The notes under the pieces were generated by a model. It saw nothing but the letters and a program-made list of their open reading frames with translations, ran no database searches and had not been told where the DNA came from. Position numbers and translations under genes: made by a program. DNA of 64,000 nucleotides, from NCBI GenBank assembly GCA_963831005.1, contig CAWHOW010000017.1:124001-188000 (forward strand), read 5' to 3'. This DNA is from CAWHOW01 sp963831005 (lineage in GTDB: Bacteria > Bacteroidota > Bacteroidia > Bacteroidales > CG2-30-32-10). Below, in pieces: positions 54,205-62,823 of the stretch (within the stretch, counting starts at the first letter, position 1; every line of letters begins with the position of its first letter).

Positions 54205-57200
54205 ATGACAGACGTACCACAAGTATTACGACTTAGTAAGGTAGCAAAAGAATTTAATATTGGCTTGCAAACGATAGTTGAATTCCTTTCCAAGAAAGGG
54301 CATCATCTCGAAGTTAATCCTAACACTAAGATTACATCTGAGATGTATGATTTGCTGTTAAAGGAGTTTTCAACAGAAAAAAATGTGAAGGAAGAATCGC
54401 GTCGTTCTGCGCTGACTTTTACAAAAAAGGAAACCCTCACTATTGATGAAACAAAGCCAATAGCAAAGGAAAACGAAAAAGAGAAAGAAACAAATGAGCT
54501 CCTGATCAAGGATGTGAAATTAGGCAAGGGAAAGAAAGAAATATTTAAGGTTGAAACTGACCCTATTGAAATTAAAGGGCCAAAAGTTTTAGGCAAAATA
54601 GATCCGGAAAAACTTTCTCCCAAGACTAAACCTGCAGAAGAGAAAGAATTAGTTAAGCAAAAAGATAAAGCCGAGACTGCTAAGGTTAAGAAAGAAAAAG
54701 AAAAGAGAGAAGCAGAAACTGCCAAAGAAGAAAAAGAAAAGAAAGTTTCTAAAAAGGGGAAAAAGGAAGAGCCTGCTGTTGAAGAAAATCTGGAAAAGGA
54801 AGAACCTGTAATTAAAAAGAAAACTAAAAAGGAAGAAGAAGAACCCAGTAAAGAAAGTGAATCAAAGATAAAGGTTATTGGTAAAATCGATCTCGAATCG
54901 ATGAATACAAAAACCAAACCTGCCAAGAAAACCAAAGCAGAAAAGGATGAAGAGCGAAATGCCAAATTATCGGATAAGAAAAAGAAGACTCTGGTTAAAA
55001 AAGGCAAGGTTCCTGAAATTACTGAAAAGCCCGAGATAAAGGAAACAGAAGAGCAAATTGAAGAAACCCCAGTTGTTACAGAAGAAAAGAAAGAGTTACC
55101 TGATAATTTTTTGCCTACTGCATTTGAAAAGCTTGGCGGCCCCACTATTTTAGGTAAAATGGAATTACCTGCAGCCAAAGAATTAGTCAAGAAACCAGTT
55201 GCTACTTCCAGTGAAGATGACAGGGACAAGAAAAAGAAAAGAAAAAGAATTAAGAAAGATTTTAAGGTTAATACTGTATCGGAAGTTACTCATGAGAAGC
55301 CTAAGTTCAATAAAGAGGTAAAAAAACATTTTAAAAAAGACAGGGTTAAGCCTGAAGTTTCAGAAGAAGAAATACAGAAGCAGATAAAAGAAACCCTTGC
55401 CCGACTTAGTGGAACAGGCAAATCAAAAGCCTCTAAATACCGCCGACAGAAAAGAGAAATAGCCAGTCAGCAGGTTCAGGAAGAGATAGATAAACAGGCA
55501 GAAGATAAGAAAGTAATCAAGGTTACAGAGTTTGTTACTGCAAACGAATTAGCCAGCATGATGAATGTTTCAGTGACCCAGATCATTTCTACCTGTATGA
55601 ACCTTGGATTGTTTGTTTCCATCAATCAGCGCATGGATGCTGAAACGCTCAGCATTGTAGCTGAAGAATTCGGATATAAGGTAGAGTTTGTCAGTGTTGA
55701 CGTACAAGAGGCTATAAAAGAAGATGTAGATGAACCTGATGATCTTTCATGGCGAGCACCTATTGTTACAGTTATGGGACATGTTGACCATGGTAAAACT
55801 TCATTGCTTGATTATATAAGAAAAGCAAACGTAATTGCCGGTGAAGCAGGAGGGATTACTCAGCATATAGGCGCATATGAAGTAACATTAGAAAATGGAA
55901 AGAAAATTACATTTCTTGACACTCCCGGACACGAAGCTTTTACAGCCATGAGGGCACGTGGAGCTAAAGTTACTGACCTTGTAATTGTAGTTGTTGCCGC
56001 TGACGACAGTGTTATGCCTCAAACCATTGAAGCCATCAATCATGCTACTGCAGCAGGCGTTCCGATTATTTTTGCGATAAATAAAATTGATAAGCCAAAT
56101 GCTAATCCTGAAAAGATTAAGGAACAGCTTGCCAACCTTAACTTCCTTGTTGAAGATTGGGGCGGTAAATATCAATCGCAGGAAATCTCAGCAAAAAAAG
56201 GCGTTAATGTTGAATTATTGCTTGAAAAAGTTCTGCTCGAAGCCGAGCTACTTGACCTGAAAGCTAACGCTGATAAAAATGCTATTGGCGCCGTAATAGA
56301 ATCATCCCTCGATAAGGGACGCGGTTATGTTGCCACAATATTGGTCCAGAATGGAACGCTTAAAATAGGCGACATGGTTCTTGCCGGATGTACTTATGGT
56401 AGGGTAAAAGCTATGTTTAATGAACGCAGCCAGCTGATTAAAGAGGCTGGCCCTTCTACTCCTGTATTATTACTTGGATTAAACGGTGCACCGCAAGCCG
56501 GTGATAAGTTCAATGTAATGGACGACGAGCATGAAGTAAAGAATATTGCTACCAAACGTCTTCAACTGCAACGCGAACAAGGATTACGTACACAGAAACA
56601 TATTACGTTGGATGAAATCGGACGAAGGATTGCTATTGGCGATTTCAAAGAACTTAACCTCATTATCAAGGGTGACGTTGACGGCTCTATAGAAGCATTA
56701 ACAGATGCTTTGCTTAAACAGTCAACCGAACAGGTTCTGGTTAATGTCATTCATAAATCAGTTGGACAGATAACCGAATCGGATGTGTTGCTTGCATCTG
56801 CATCTAATGCCATTATTATTGGCTTCCAGGTACGTCCTTCTGTCAGTGCTCGGAAACTTGCGGAACAGGAACAAATTGACATCAGGCTTTATTCTATAAT
56901 TTATAACGCTATCAACGAACTTAAGTCAGCTATTGAAGGTATGCTTGCCCCTGAAATAGAGGAAAAGATAACCTGCAATATTGAGATACGCGAAGTATTC
57001 AAAATTACGAAAGTTGGAAGCGTGGCCGGTTGTATGGTACTGGATGGAAAAGTTACAAGAAACACACGGGTTCGACTTATTCGTGATGGTATTGTTGTGT
57101 ACGCAGGCGAACTAGGCTCACTTAAGCGCTTTAAAGACGATGCCAGAGAAGTTTCTGCCGGATATGAATGCGGCCTGAACATTAACAATTTCAATGATAT

Positions 57201-57258
57201 TAAAGTTGGCGATATTATTGAAGGCTACGAAGAAGTTGAAGTGAAGAGGAAACTGTAA
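54205..57258 (+). CDS. infB: Translation initiation factor IF-2
   Basis: The protein has 1,017 residues. The N-terminal module L-R-L-S-K-V-A-K-E-F-N-I is followed by a very long Lys/Glu-rich linker (~60-430). The G domain has G-H-V-D-H-G-K-T (~526), D-T-P-G-H-E-A-F (~572) and N-K-I-D (~626). Domains II-IV follow, with the initiator-tRNA-binding C2 region near the end. It delivers fMet-tRNA to the 30S subunit. The extended linker accounts for the size. Confidence 0.97.
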   Translation: MTDVPQVLRLSKVAKEFNIGLQTIVEFLSKKGHHLEVNPNTKITSEMYDLLLKEFSTEKNVKEESRRSALTFTKKETLTIDETKPIAKENEKEKETNELLIKDVKLGKGKKEIFKVETDPIEIKGPKVLGKIDPEKLSPKTKPAEEKELVKQKDKAETAKVKKEKEKREAETAKEEKEKKVSKKGKKEEPAVEENLEKEEPVIKKKTKKEEEEPSKESESKIKVIGKIDLESMNTKTKPAKKTKAEKDEERNAKLSDKKKKTLVKKGKVPEITEKPEIKETEEQIEETPVVTEEKKELPDNFLPTAFEKLGGPTILGKMELPAAKELVKKPVATSSEDDRDKKKKRKRIKKDFKVNTVSEVTHEKPKFNKEVKKHFKKDRVKPEVSEEEIQKQIKETLARLSGTGKSKASKYRRQKREIASQQVQEEIDKQAEDKKVIKVTEFVTANELASMMNVSVTQIISTCMNLGLFVSINQRMDAETLSIVAEEFGYKVEFVSVDVQEAIKEDVDEPDDLSWRAPIVTVMGHVDHGKTSLLDYIRKANVIAGEAGGITQHIGAYEVTLENGKKITFLDTPGHEAFTAMRARGAKVTDLVIVVVAADDSVMPQTIEAINHATAAGVPIIFAINKIDKPNANPEKIKEQLANLNFLVEDWGGKYQSQEISAKKGVNVELLLEKVLLEAELLDLKANADKNAIGAVIESSLDKGRGYVATILVQNGTLKIGDMVLAGCTYGRVKAMFNERSQLIKEAGPSTPVLLLGLNGAPQAGDKFNVMDDEHEVKNIATKRLQLQREQGLRTQKHITLDEIGRRIAIGDFKELNLIIKGDVDGSIEALTDALLKQSTEQVLVNVIHKSVGQITESDVLLASASNAIIIGFQVRPSVSARKLAEQEQIDIRLYSIIYNAINELKSAIEGMLAPEIEEKITCNIEIREVFKITKVGSVAGCMVLDGKVTRNTRVRLIRDGIVVYAGELGSLKRFKDDAREVSAGYECGLNINNFNDIKVGDIIEGYEEVEVKRKL

Positions 57259-57344
57259 TTAGTGTTAAATTACTATTCGTAAGCGTTAATAGTTTTTCAG
57301 AACATTCTTTGCTCCCTGTTTCAATTATTTACTGATACAATATT

Positions 57345-58730
57345 TTATTTTCTGAACTTCCTTATAAAGTCTTCCACTTCGGGAACACCACCCTGGTAAA
57401 TAAGATAACCGTTATAAGGTTCGCGGCGGGTAATTTCGTCGTTAATAGGGGTAAGCATAATTTGTTTAACCTTTTCGAGGTCGCTGGTTTGCCCCAATGC
57501 CCAGCCTAATTTAATATAAGCTGTTTCGGGTATCATGTTTTCGGCGGGGATAACACCTTTTGCCATCAGGTCGCGGCCTGTATCATAAACAAACATGTGT
57601 ACATATCCCCACAGGGTTTGAACTGTCATGTAAATAGCCACACCTTTTTTGGTAGCCCTTTCAATAGCAGGGTAAAGGGGTTTGTTAACATGCCCCAGTC
57701 CGGTGCCAATAATGATGATGCCTTTGTAACCATTCTCAACCATCGAATCTATCATATCGGGATTCATATTGGTGTAATAATAAATCATCCCTACTTTTTC
57801 CTCGAAATAAGGTAGTATGGTAACATTTCTGTCTTTTCGGCGCTGATGATAAATCTTTTTTATTGGAACCACTCCCTGTCTTGTAACAGTGGCAATAGGA
57901 GTATCTCCAATGGTGCGGAAAGTTGAACGATAAGAAGAATGCATTTTTCTAACCCTTGTTCCCCTGTGCAAAAACGCGTAAGAATCGGAAGTAGGGCCAA
58001 ACATACAAACCATAACTTCGGCTATGTCACCATGACCGGCGGCTGTTGCAGCATGCATAAGGTTAAGCGCTGCATCGGAAGAAGGACGGTCGGACGAACG
58101 CTGTGAACCCACAAGAATAATAGGAACTGGAGAATTCTGCACCATGAATGTCAAAGCTGCAGCAGTATAATGTAAGGTATCTGTACCATGACCGATAATA
58201 ATTCCATCAATGCCGTTTTCAATTTCTTTGCCAATGGCGATGGCTAATTTCTTATACTGTTCGGGGCCCATATTCTCGCTAAATACAGCAAAAACTTTCT
58301 CGGTAGTAAGGTTGCAAATGTCTGCTAATTCGGGAACAGCACCATAAAGTTCACCAGGACTGAAAGCAGGAATAACAGCTCCTGTGCGGTAATCCAAACG
58401 TGATGCAATAGTTCCACCAGTACCTATAAGTTTAACTTTTGGCAAGCCTTCTGTGTAAGGAAATTCTTTTTCAGGAATTTTATAATTGGCTTTTTTATAA
58501 CCGGTTTCTTTCATATCGGTTATGGTGTCTGTATCAAGACCAATATTATAACCGGTGATAATTTTCAATACAATATGCTTATCATCATCGCTTTCTGAAC
58601 GCGGCAAAATAGTCCCTTTGAAAGCCCCGCGTTTTGTTTCTATCTCAGCCTGTCCCCAAACGCGCACATTGAACTTCTTGAGCATTTCCAATGCCGTGCC
58701 TTTATATCCCTGGAAAAAATCTTCACTCAT
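57345..58730 (-). CDS. gatD: Archaeal-type Glu-tRNA(Gln) amidotransferase subunit D (GatD)
   Basis: The protein has 461 residues. An N-terminal domain (~1-95; V-W-G-Q-A-E-I-E-T-K-R-G-A-F-K-G) precedes an asparaginase-like domain. T-G-G-T-I-A-S (104-110) and H-G-T-D-T (181-185) are the two catalytic Thr motifs. The combination of an N-terminal SH3-like domain and an asparaginase core separates GatD from plain L-asparaginase. It releases ammonia from glutamine for GatE. GatE is encoded two genes upstream on the same strand. Confidence 0.93.
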   Translation of the reverse strand: MSEDFFQGYKGTALEMLKKFNVRVWGQAEIETKRGAFKGTILPRSESDDDKHIVLKIITGYNIGLDTDTITDMKETGYKKANYKIPEKEFPYTEGLPKVKLIGTGGTIASRLDYRTGAVIPAFSPGELYGAVPELADICNLTTEKVFAVFSENMGPEQYKKLAIAIGKEIENGIDGIIIGHGTDTLHYTAAALTFMVQNSPVPIILVGSQRSSDRPSSDAALNLMHAATAAGHGDIAEVMVCMFGPTSDSYAFLHRGTRVRKMHSSYRSTFRTIGDTPIATVTRQGVVPIKKIYHQRRKDRNVTILPYFEEKVGMIYYYTNMNPDMIDSMVENGYKGIIIIGTGLGHVNKPLYPAIERATKKGVAIYMTVQTLWGYVHMFVYDTGRDLMAKGVIPAENMIPETAYIKLGWALGQTSDLEKVKQIMLTPINDEITRREPYNGYLIYQGGVPEVEDFIRKFRK

Positions 58731-58789
58731 TGTATTTTATGATTAGTCTTGTTCGATTTAAAATTCCTATAATTCCTTAATTTTTGTTA

Positions 58790-58905
58790 GTTGTTTTGGG
58801 CTAAAGCCCTATATTCTTGTAAGTTTTGAATTGCCACGACCTTAAGGTCGTGGTAATTGATAAATCCTCGTTATTACAAGGACTTTAGTCCAATATTTCA
58901 AAAAT
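58790..58905. repeat. Dispersed palindromes (GGCTAAAGCC, CACGACCTTAAGGTCGTGG, GGACTTTAGTCC)
   Basis: Three different palindromes within ~110 bp of the gatD upstream gap. No gene. They are of the multicopy intergenic type. Confidence 0.7.
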
Positions 58906-58955
58906 TTGCCCAAATATTATTTTCAAAATGCTTAATTTATAATCATCAAATCATT

Positions 58956-59609
58956 TCAATGTAAAGCAATAAATTCATCCAACTCCCGATGCCATTTATC
59001 AGTAGCTATGGTTTTAGGAATTGTTTCCTCTCCGAATAAAAGATCAACCATATAATGCGGTTTCTTTCCACCAATGAACATAGATTTTGTACACGACACA
59101 CAATAAACCACCACATCGTCAACAGGCATTTCACCGGCACGTTTCTTCATTTGAATGTTTACTTTTTCAGTAGGTATTTCACCATAAAAAGTATCGCCGC
59201 AGCAAACGCCTTTAGTTCCGGTCTTTTCGGGTTCAACAAGCGTGATATTCATCTTTTTCAACAAACTTCGTACAGCTTTATGTATCCGTTCCTGATCGCG
59301 TGATGGGCAGGCATCGTTGATAGTCATTTTTTTGCCTTTATAATCAGGAAAAGGGAAAACATCACTATTGTCTATGATCTCCCAAAGAGAAACAGTAGAA
59401 GTTTGTGCATAGTCGTTTCTGTATCTCTTATCGCAGCCCGGGCAAATATTAATAACCTCAGTCCTTATATCAACCTTTGGTTCGTGCTTGCAGCAACTAA
59501 GCAGAGTTTCGTTAATATTCAGGTTTTCTTGAAGAAAATTGAAAACCTTATCGGCTAATTCAGGCTTATAAATTAACAATGCACAACCGGGGGCGAAATA
59601 CTTTTTCAT
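58956..59609 (-). CDS. CCG-domain, iron-sulphur-type protein (HdrB/GlpC-like) between gatD and gatE
   Basis: The protein has 217 residues. Cys-rich: A-P-G-C-A-L, L-L-S-C-C-K-H, I-C-P-G-C-D-K-R-Y, N-D-A-C-P-S-R-D, K-G-V-C-C-G-D and Y-C-V-S-C-T-K-S-M. The paired CCG-type motifs (C-C-G and C-x-x-C) bind an iron-sulphur or zinc centre in HdrB and LutA/GlpC relatives. The partner flavoprotein is not seen here. Its place between gatD and gatE, 27 nt from gatE, points to co-transcription, but no role in tRNA amidation is known. Confidence 0.8.
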   Translation of the reverse strand: MKKYFAPGCALLIYKPELADKVFNFLQENLNINETLLSCCKHEPKVDIRTEVINICPGCDKRYRNDYAQTSTVSLWEIIDNSDVFPFPDYKGKKMTINDACPSRDQERIHKAVRSLLKKMNITLVEPEKTGTKGVCCGDTFYGEIPTEKVNIQMKKRAGEMPVDDVVVYCVSCTKSMFIGGKKPHYMVDLLFGEETIPKTIATDKWHRELDEFIALH

Positions 59610-59636
59610 TGAAAGTTTCTTGTGCTGGTTTATTTA

Positions 59637-61607
59637 TTAATTTTTAGAAATATGTTTGCATAATTCGGTTAATGAGATATTGCCAACAGCACGTTTCCTC
59701 AATTCTCCCATTATCCACTTTGATTCTACATCTTCTCTTTCCTTTACGCGGATGGTTTTGAACTTATCTTTAAGGAAAGGAACGAGAGAGAGTATTTCTT
59801 TTTTCTCTATGCGTTTGAAATTAATACTGACCAATACCGATTCAAAATCCATTTGCGGATGTTCGTAAATCACTGGCAGCATTTCTTTCAATATTTGCAC
59901 GTCAAGTTTTTCGTCTTTCACAAATTTGAAGAGATCGAAAATTATATCATAATGAAATTTAGATGCAGGTTTGTAATGTCCTTTTACGAATTTCAATATG
60001 TGTCCATAAAATGTTCCAACAAATTTCGGATCGTAACCAAGCTCTTTTACAATTCTTTCAATCATTGGGAAATGATTCCTTTTAAATATAAAGGTGTAAG
60101 TATCTTCAGGAACTCCCCACTTTTTCAGTTGATGATAACGTTCGATCACTTCTACCGGAAGGTTTTTACTGAGTTCGTCAATATAACTGTCTTCAAGTGG
60201 AATTGGCTTGGAATCAGTGTCAGGATACATACGGTCGGCACCGGGAAGCACCCGTTCAAAAATGGTAGTACCATCATTCAATGATTTACGTGTTTCATTC
60301 GGTACACCTGCAAATGCCATCTTGCAACGTTCTTCTATAACATCAAGAGCAGTTTTAATATCTTCTTCCGGTCCCCAGAAAACAAGTTGAGCATCATTCT
60401 CTCCTGCTTTTAATGTCTTTCTTATTTTGTCAAGTTCAGTATCACTGATAATCGGTTTGAATTCTTCGGAATGAAGCATATTCGGTCTTTCAAGGCAGGC
60501 TACTACTTTCAGCCTGTCGCAAAATTCATTTGCAAACATTTTACCCGGTTGAGTAAAATGAGAAAGGATTCCGTGAAATTGTGGTAAATTAACTGCAACG
60601 AGTTTATATTTGTTTGCTTTGGCTTCTTTTAAAGGATTGTATTTCCCTTTGATTGCTGTAAACGATATGAGCTCATGCGAAATTTTCCAATTTTTCGGGT
60701 CAGCAACTCTTTCATTTAATATCTTTTTGATCTTTAATAATGCCCACTGACGGAAACATTCGTTATGGGTAAGTTCGGGTATCCATTTAGTATGAGCAAC
60801 GCCCTTAATTTCAACGCGCGAACCTCCGCGACAGCTTACATTCACATCTTCGCGTCCTGCTCCAATGCCAACACGTACAAGGCCTGTACTCCTGTTTAAA
60901 AAGCGTATATAATCGCAGGCTTCTTTTACTTCATCCGGGTTAACCATTTCGGGATAAGTTACCGTTTCAATAAGCGGCATCCCGAGACGATCTGTTTTGA
61001 ATATCCTGGTATGCCTAATATCGCTTACTTCACGACAGGAGTCTTCCTCAAGACTTAATTGAATAAGTCGAACTTTTTTATTCTTCAAAGGAATTTCGCC
61101 TTCTACTCCAATAATAGCAGTACGTTGAAATCCCGCAGGGATACTTCCATCCAAATATTGCTTACGCGTTATATGTACTTCACCAACAATCTTAAGTTTT
61201 GAAAGAAGAGAGATCTGTATTGCTTTCCCAAGTGCTTCTCTATTAAGTGGAAAAGGAGGGGTATCATCCACTTCGTAAGTACAGGTGGTTTCATTTTTAA
61301 TACGATACACTATCTCTTTCCTTGTCTTGAATTCCATCAAAGCAGTTCCGTCGTATTCGCCAAGCTCACTAAGAGTAGGGCGCATGTGCCGGATTACTTC
61401 AGCATCGTAAACTTCACTATCGTGGTAACATCCGGCTGGGCAACGGCAAAATAGCTTTTCTTTGGTGTCAATCTGTTGGTGGACTTCTAATCCCGACATA
61501 AAACCAACGTCAGCATATGTTTTTTGTGTTGCTTTTTTCCTGGGAACATATCCAACCGCCTCGAAGCTTTCATTGTAATTTTTAACCGGATCGAAAGTAT
61601 TTTTCAT
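59637..61607 (-). CDS. gatE: Archaeal-type Glu-tRNA(Gln) amidotransferase subunit E (GatE)
   Basis: The protein has 656 residues. It is a GatB-related kinase/transamidase that activates Glu-tRNA(Gln). Seen: G-L-E-V-H-Q-Q-I-D-T-K-E-K-L-F-C-R-C (35-52), the GatB/E metal and tRNA contacts D-D-T-P-P-F-P-L and R-V-G-I-G-A-G-R-E-D-V-N-V-S-C-R, an inserted GAD-like domain with P-G-A-D-R-M-Y-P-D-T-D-S, and a C-terminal helical tail. It is longer than GatB (~480) because of the GAD domain. Confidence 0.94.
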   Translation of the reverse strand: MKNTFDPVKNYNESFEAVGYVPRKKATQKTYADVGFMSGLEVHQQIDTKEKLFCRCPAGCYHDSEVYDAEVIRHMRPTLSELGEYDGTALMEFKTRKEIVYRIKNETTCTYEVDDTPPFPLNREALGKAIQISLLSKLKIVGEVHITRKQYLDGSIPAGFQRTAIIGVEGEIPLKNKKVRLIQLSLEEDSCREVSDIRHTRIFKTDRLGMPLIETVTYPEMVNPDEVKEACDYIRFLNRSTGLVRVGIGAGREDVNVSCRGGSRVEIKGVAHTKWIPELTHNECFRQWALLKIKKILNERVADPKNWKISHELISFTAIKGKYNPLKEAKANKYKLVAVNLPQFHGILSHFTQPGKMFANEFCDRLKVVACLERPNMLHSEEFKPIISDTELDKIRKTLKAGENDAQLVFWGPEEDIKTALDVIEERCKMAFAGVPNETRKSLNDGTTIFERVLPGADRMYPDTDSKPIPLEDSYIDELSKNLPVEVIERYHQLKKWGVPEDTYTFIFKRNHFPMIERIVKELGYDPKFVGTFYGHILKFVKGHYKPASKFHYDIIFDLFKFVKDEKLDVQILKEMLPVIYEHPQMDFESVLVSINFKRIEKKEILSLVPFLKDKFKTIRVKEREDVESKWIMGELRKRAVGNISLTELCKHISKN

Positions 61608-61788
61608 CTGTATATTATTTTGTTTCTTAAAGGGCAGATGGAATACGCCATGAAATATTCATTTTGATTATTGTTAATTTTATTGCTCATGGCTATTTCA
61701 TGTAAAAGAATGGTTATAAATAGTGGGCTCAAAAGTATATAATATCTGAAAGATGAAAAAGAAAATAAAGGGAATTGTTAAAAGATTA

Positions 61789-62358
61789 TCAAATCTCTTC
61801 TGTAATTATTTTCTCGATTATCCTTGGATAATGATAATGTTCTAATTCATGTATCTTTAATGCCAGACTTTCTGGTGTGTCTTTATCCTCAACTTCGCAC
61901 CTTGACTGAAAAATAATTTTTCCCTCATCGTATTTTTCATTAACAAAGTGGATAGTAATTCCAGATTCCTTTTCTTTGGCAGCGATTACAGATTTGTGAA
62001 CATGTTCGCCATACATTCCCCTCCCTCCATATTTAGGAAGCAGGGCGGGATGAATATTAATGATTCTGTCTGGAAATAGACTTATTAATGAATCAGGTAC
62101 TTTTATCATAAATCCAGCCAGTACGATAAAGCCAATATCAAAATCCTTGAGCTTATCCTGAACAATATTGGTGTTTTTTAGCTCTGCTGCTGTGAATATA
62201 TAATAAGGTATATTCAGGTCCTTCGCCCGTTGAATCACATAAGCATCACTCTTATTCGAAAGAATCAATGAGATTCTTATATGCGGATTTCCTGCAAAAT
62301 ATTCAGCGATCTGCTGTGCATTACTCCCATTTCCAGAAGCAAAAACGGCTACATTCAT
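61789..62358 (-). CDS. purN: Phosphoribosylglycinamide formyltransferase PurN
   Basis: The protein has 189 residues. It formylates GAR in purine synthesis. Seen: A-S-G-N-G-S-N-A-Q-Q-I (7-17, substrate phosphate loop), I-N-I-H-P-A-L-L-P-K-Y-G-G-R-G-M-Y-G with catalytic Asn/His, and H-F-V-N-E-K-Y-D-E-G-K-I-I with the catalytic Asp. Confidence 0.95.
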   Translation of the reverse strand: MNVAVFASGNGSNAQQIAEYFAGNPHIRISLILSNKSDAYVIQRAKDLNIPYYIFTAAELKNTNIVQDKLKDFDIGFIVLAGFMIKVPDSLISLFPDRIINIHPALLPKYGGRGMYGEHVHKSVIAAKEKESGITIHFVNEKYDEGKIIFQSRCEVEDKDTPESLALKIHELEHYHYPRIIEKIITEEI

Positions 62359-62508
62359 TCAATTATTTTTTGGTAAAAGTAAATTTATTAATGAGTTAAA
62401 CTGTAAGTTTTTTCATGATAATTACCATTAAAATACCCAATGTTGATAATTTAAACCATTGATTTATAATACAATTATTGTTAAAAACCCAAAAAGTAAA
62501 TTTATTTT

Positions 62509-62540
62509 TTTGGTTGTTATAGTAGATTTTCATTTCTTTG
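62509..62540 (+). promoter_or_regulatory. Putative promoter of acpP-fabF
   Basis: TTTG (62509-62512), 20 nt, TTTCTTTG (62533-62540), 28 nt before the acpP start. The -7 box lacks the leading TA. Confidence 0.45.
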
Positions 62541-62567
62541 CACCCTGTTTAACCAAAAATTATTAAA

Positions 62568-62807
62568 ATGTCAGACATTGCAACAAGAGTAAAAGCTATC
62601 ATTATCGATAAGCTTGGTGTAGATGAAAAAGAAGTTACACCAGAAGCAAGTTTCACTAACGATCTGGGCGCAGATTCTCTCGACACTGTTGAGTTAATCA
62701 TGGAATTCGAAAAAGAATTCAACATTGCTATTCCTGATGATCAGGCAGAAAAGATAGGTACAGTTGGAGAAGCTATTGCTTACATTGAGAACAACAATAA
62801 AGGGTAA
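62568..62807 (+). CDS. acpP: Acyl carrier protein
   Basis: The protein has 79 residues. It carries the growing fatty acid on 4'-phosphopantetheine at Ser37 in D-L-G-A-D-S-L-D-T-V-E-L. The size and charge are typical. It lies 17 nt before fabF. Confidence 0.98.
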   Translation: MSDIATRVKAIIIDKLGVDEKEVTPEASFTNDLGADSLDTVELIMEFEKEFNIAIPDDQAEKIGTVGEAIAYIENNNKG

Positions 62808-62823
62808 TTAATTTATTTACTTT

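Noticed and set aside
54303..55229. 308-codon minus-strand frame opposite infB, rich in Ser/Phe
   Set aside because: It is the antisense of the Lys/Glu-rich linker of IF-2, a known artefact.
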